DNA from: Cellulomonas fimi ATCC 484
Lineage (GTDB): Bacteria; Actinomycetota; Actinomycetes; Actinomycetales; Cellulomonadaceae
DNA: 64,000 nucleotides
Assembly: GCF_000212695.1 (NCBI RefSeq)
Contig: NC_015514.1
Coordinates: 1,550,001 to 1,614,000, forward strand
Direction of reading: 5' to 3'
Shown here piece after piece: positions 62,588 to 64,000 of this stretch (position 1 is its first letter; each line of letters starts with the position of its first letter). A program made the translations under genes and the position numbers. Under the pieces are notes generated by a model. The model saw only the letters and a program-made list of their open reading frames with translations, ran no database searches and was not told the origin of the DNA.

Positions 62588-64000
62588 CCGCCCAGGACGC
62601 CCCGCGCGTGCGCGTCAACCAGGTCGGGTACCTGACGCACGGCCCGAAGGCCGCGACGCTCGTCACGGACGCGACCGACCCGGTGGCGTGGCGGCTGCTG
62701 CGCGGCGGCGCCGTCGTCGCGGCAGGCCGGTCGGTCCCGCGGGGCACGACCCGTCCGCGGGGCTGGACGTGCACACGCTGCACCTCGACGACGTGCACGA
62801 GCCGGGCGCGGGCTACGTCCTGGAGGCGGACGGCGCGACGAGCGACCCGTTCGCGATCGGTGGCGACCTGTGGGACGGCCTGCGCGTGGACTCGCTCGTG
62901 GTGTTCTACGGCCAGCGCAGCGGCATCCCGATCGAGGAGGACCTGCTGGGAGCCGGCTACGGGCGCGCCGCGGGTCACGTGGACGTGGCACCCAACGGCG
63001 GGGACGGCGACGTGGCGTGCCTGCCGGCGGGGCACGCGACGACCGCGGCGGGCGTCGACCTGTACGAGGGCTGGACCGGCGGGTACGCGCTCGACGTGAC
63101 GGGCGGCTGGTACGACGCGGGGGACCAGGGCAAGTACGTCGTCAACGGCGGCATCGCGGTCGCCCAGCTGCTCGGACTGTACGAGCGCGCGCTGCGCACG
63201 GGCACGGCCGGCGCCCTGGGGGACGGCTCCCTGCGGGTGCCGGAGAGCGGCGACGGCGTGCCCGACGTGCTGTCCGAGGCGCGCTGGGAGCTCGAGTGGA
63301 TGCTGCGCATGGTCGTGCCCGAGGGGGAGCCGCTCGCGGGCCTCGTGCACCACAAGGTCTCCGACGAGCGCTGGGTGCCGCTGCCGATGCTCCCCGCGGA
63401 CGACCCGCAGCCCCGCTTCCTGCACCGCCCGTCGACCGCGGCGACGCTCAACCTCGCGGCGGTCGCCGCGCAGGGGTCGCGACTGTTCGCACCGCACGAC
63501 GCGGCCTTCGCCGACCGGCTGCTCGCCGCGGCGCGCGCGGCGTACGACGCGGCGCAGGCGCACCCCGTCCTGCTCGCGCCCGACACCAACACGCTGGAGA
63601 ACGCCGGCAGCGGGCCCTACGACGACACCGACGTCGACGACGACCGCCTCTGGGCGGCGACCGAGCTGTACCTCTCGACGGGCGAGGACCGGTACGCGGC
63701 CGACCTGCGCGCGAACCCCTACCGTCTCGGCGGCACGGCTCCCGCCTTCCGCCCGGAGGGCTTCGACTGGAACCACGTCGCGGCGTGGGCGCGGCTGCAG
63801 CTCGCGACGGTCGACAGCGCGCTGCCGGAGCGTGCGCTCGTGCGCGCGTCCGTCGTGGACGCGGCGGACGCGCTGGTCGAGGCGCAGGCCACGCAGCCGT
63901 TCGGCCACCCCTACGTGCCGACGAGCGGCCGGTACGACTGGGGCTCGAACGGCCTGCTGCTCAACAACCTCGCCGTGCTCGCGGCGGCGCACGAGATCAC
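62584..64000 (+). pseudogene. glycoside hydrolase family 9, frameshifted and cut by the window end
   Basis: The ATG at 62584 begins [20 protein letters not shown], the start of the Ig-like N-terminal domain of GH9 cellulases. This frame turns into nonsense after about 62750 and stops at 63099 (171 residues). From about 62750 the GH9 sequence continues in another frame ([19 protein letters not shown], then GWYDAGDQGKYVVNGG with the catalytic Asp-x-x-Asp pair at 63114 onwards) and stays open to the window edge. One missing base around 62748 explains it. No signal peptide is seen, so the intact enzyme would be cytosolic and act on imported cello-oligosaccharides or glucosaminides. Either a real mutation or an assembly error. 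Confidence 0.85.

Overview
The window reads as chromosomal DNA of a very GC-rich actinobacterium. Evidence for this is the near-universal G/C third codon position, many GTG starts, chains of genes overlapping by 4 bp (ATGA/GTGA), frequent leaderless-type promoters, two ClpP paralogues next to clpX, and coenzyme F420 genes. A family 9 glycoside hydrolase gene at the right edge and the general gene content suggest Cellulomonas or a close relative; that assignment is inference. I see no prophage, insertion sequence, rRNA or CRISPR array.

Layout. 1-5.8 kb: the C-terminal part of an AfsR/LuxR-type regulator, two membrane proteins, tRNA-Gly(TCC) and tRNA-Pro(TGG), a methyltransferase and a GT1 glycosyltransferase. 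5.8-10.4 kb: the proteostasis block tig, clpP1, clpP2, clpX, with a ClgR-like box before clpP1. 10.4-15.8 kb: a P-type cation ATPase and a sulfonate/nitrate-type ABC importer. 15.9-22.1 kb: chorismate mutase, a baeRF-type protein, long-chain acyl-CoA synthetase and valS. 22.2-24.1 kb: an F420-dependent LLM oxidoreductase and cofE. 24.1-27.2 kb: an operon of an RHH DNA-binding protein, a DUF4097-like protein and a DrrAB-type exporter behind a palindromic operator. 27.3-32.9 kb: UPF0145 protein, then a minus-strand operon of a putative F420-0 ABC transporter, cofD, cofC and a HhH-GPD repair protein. 33-44.3 kb: a MocR-type regulator diverging from a complete-looking reductive pyrimidine-degradation operon with its own ABC importer. 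44.4-48.7 kb: a heterodimeric ABC exporter and a phosphoribosyltransferase. 48.7-53.6 kb: a two-component system, membrane proteins and a TipA-like MerR regulator. 53.6-56 kb: HAD phosphatase, PnuC and NadR. 56-62.6 kb: a MoxR / vWA-metallopeptidase / AMP-ligase cassette. 62.6-64 kb: a GH9 gene carrying a frameshift and running off the window.

How the parts fit. The most interesting theme is F420. The window holds three steps of F420 assembly (CofC, CofD, CofE), a putative F420-0 transporter and two F420-type LLM oxidoreductases. One of these sits inside the pyrimidine operon, where a dihydropyrimidine dehydrogenase would be expected and is absent. The operon can be read as importer, then ring reduction by the LLM enzyme, dihydropyrimidinase, beta-ureidopropionase, omega-aminotransferase and a semialdehyde-reducing SDR. 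A second theme is the tightly overlapped chain pnuC-nadR-MoxR-orf-vWA-orf-AMP ligase-GH9, which ties NAD salvage to an uncharacterised MoxR/vWA system.
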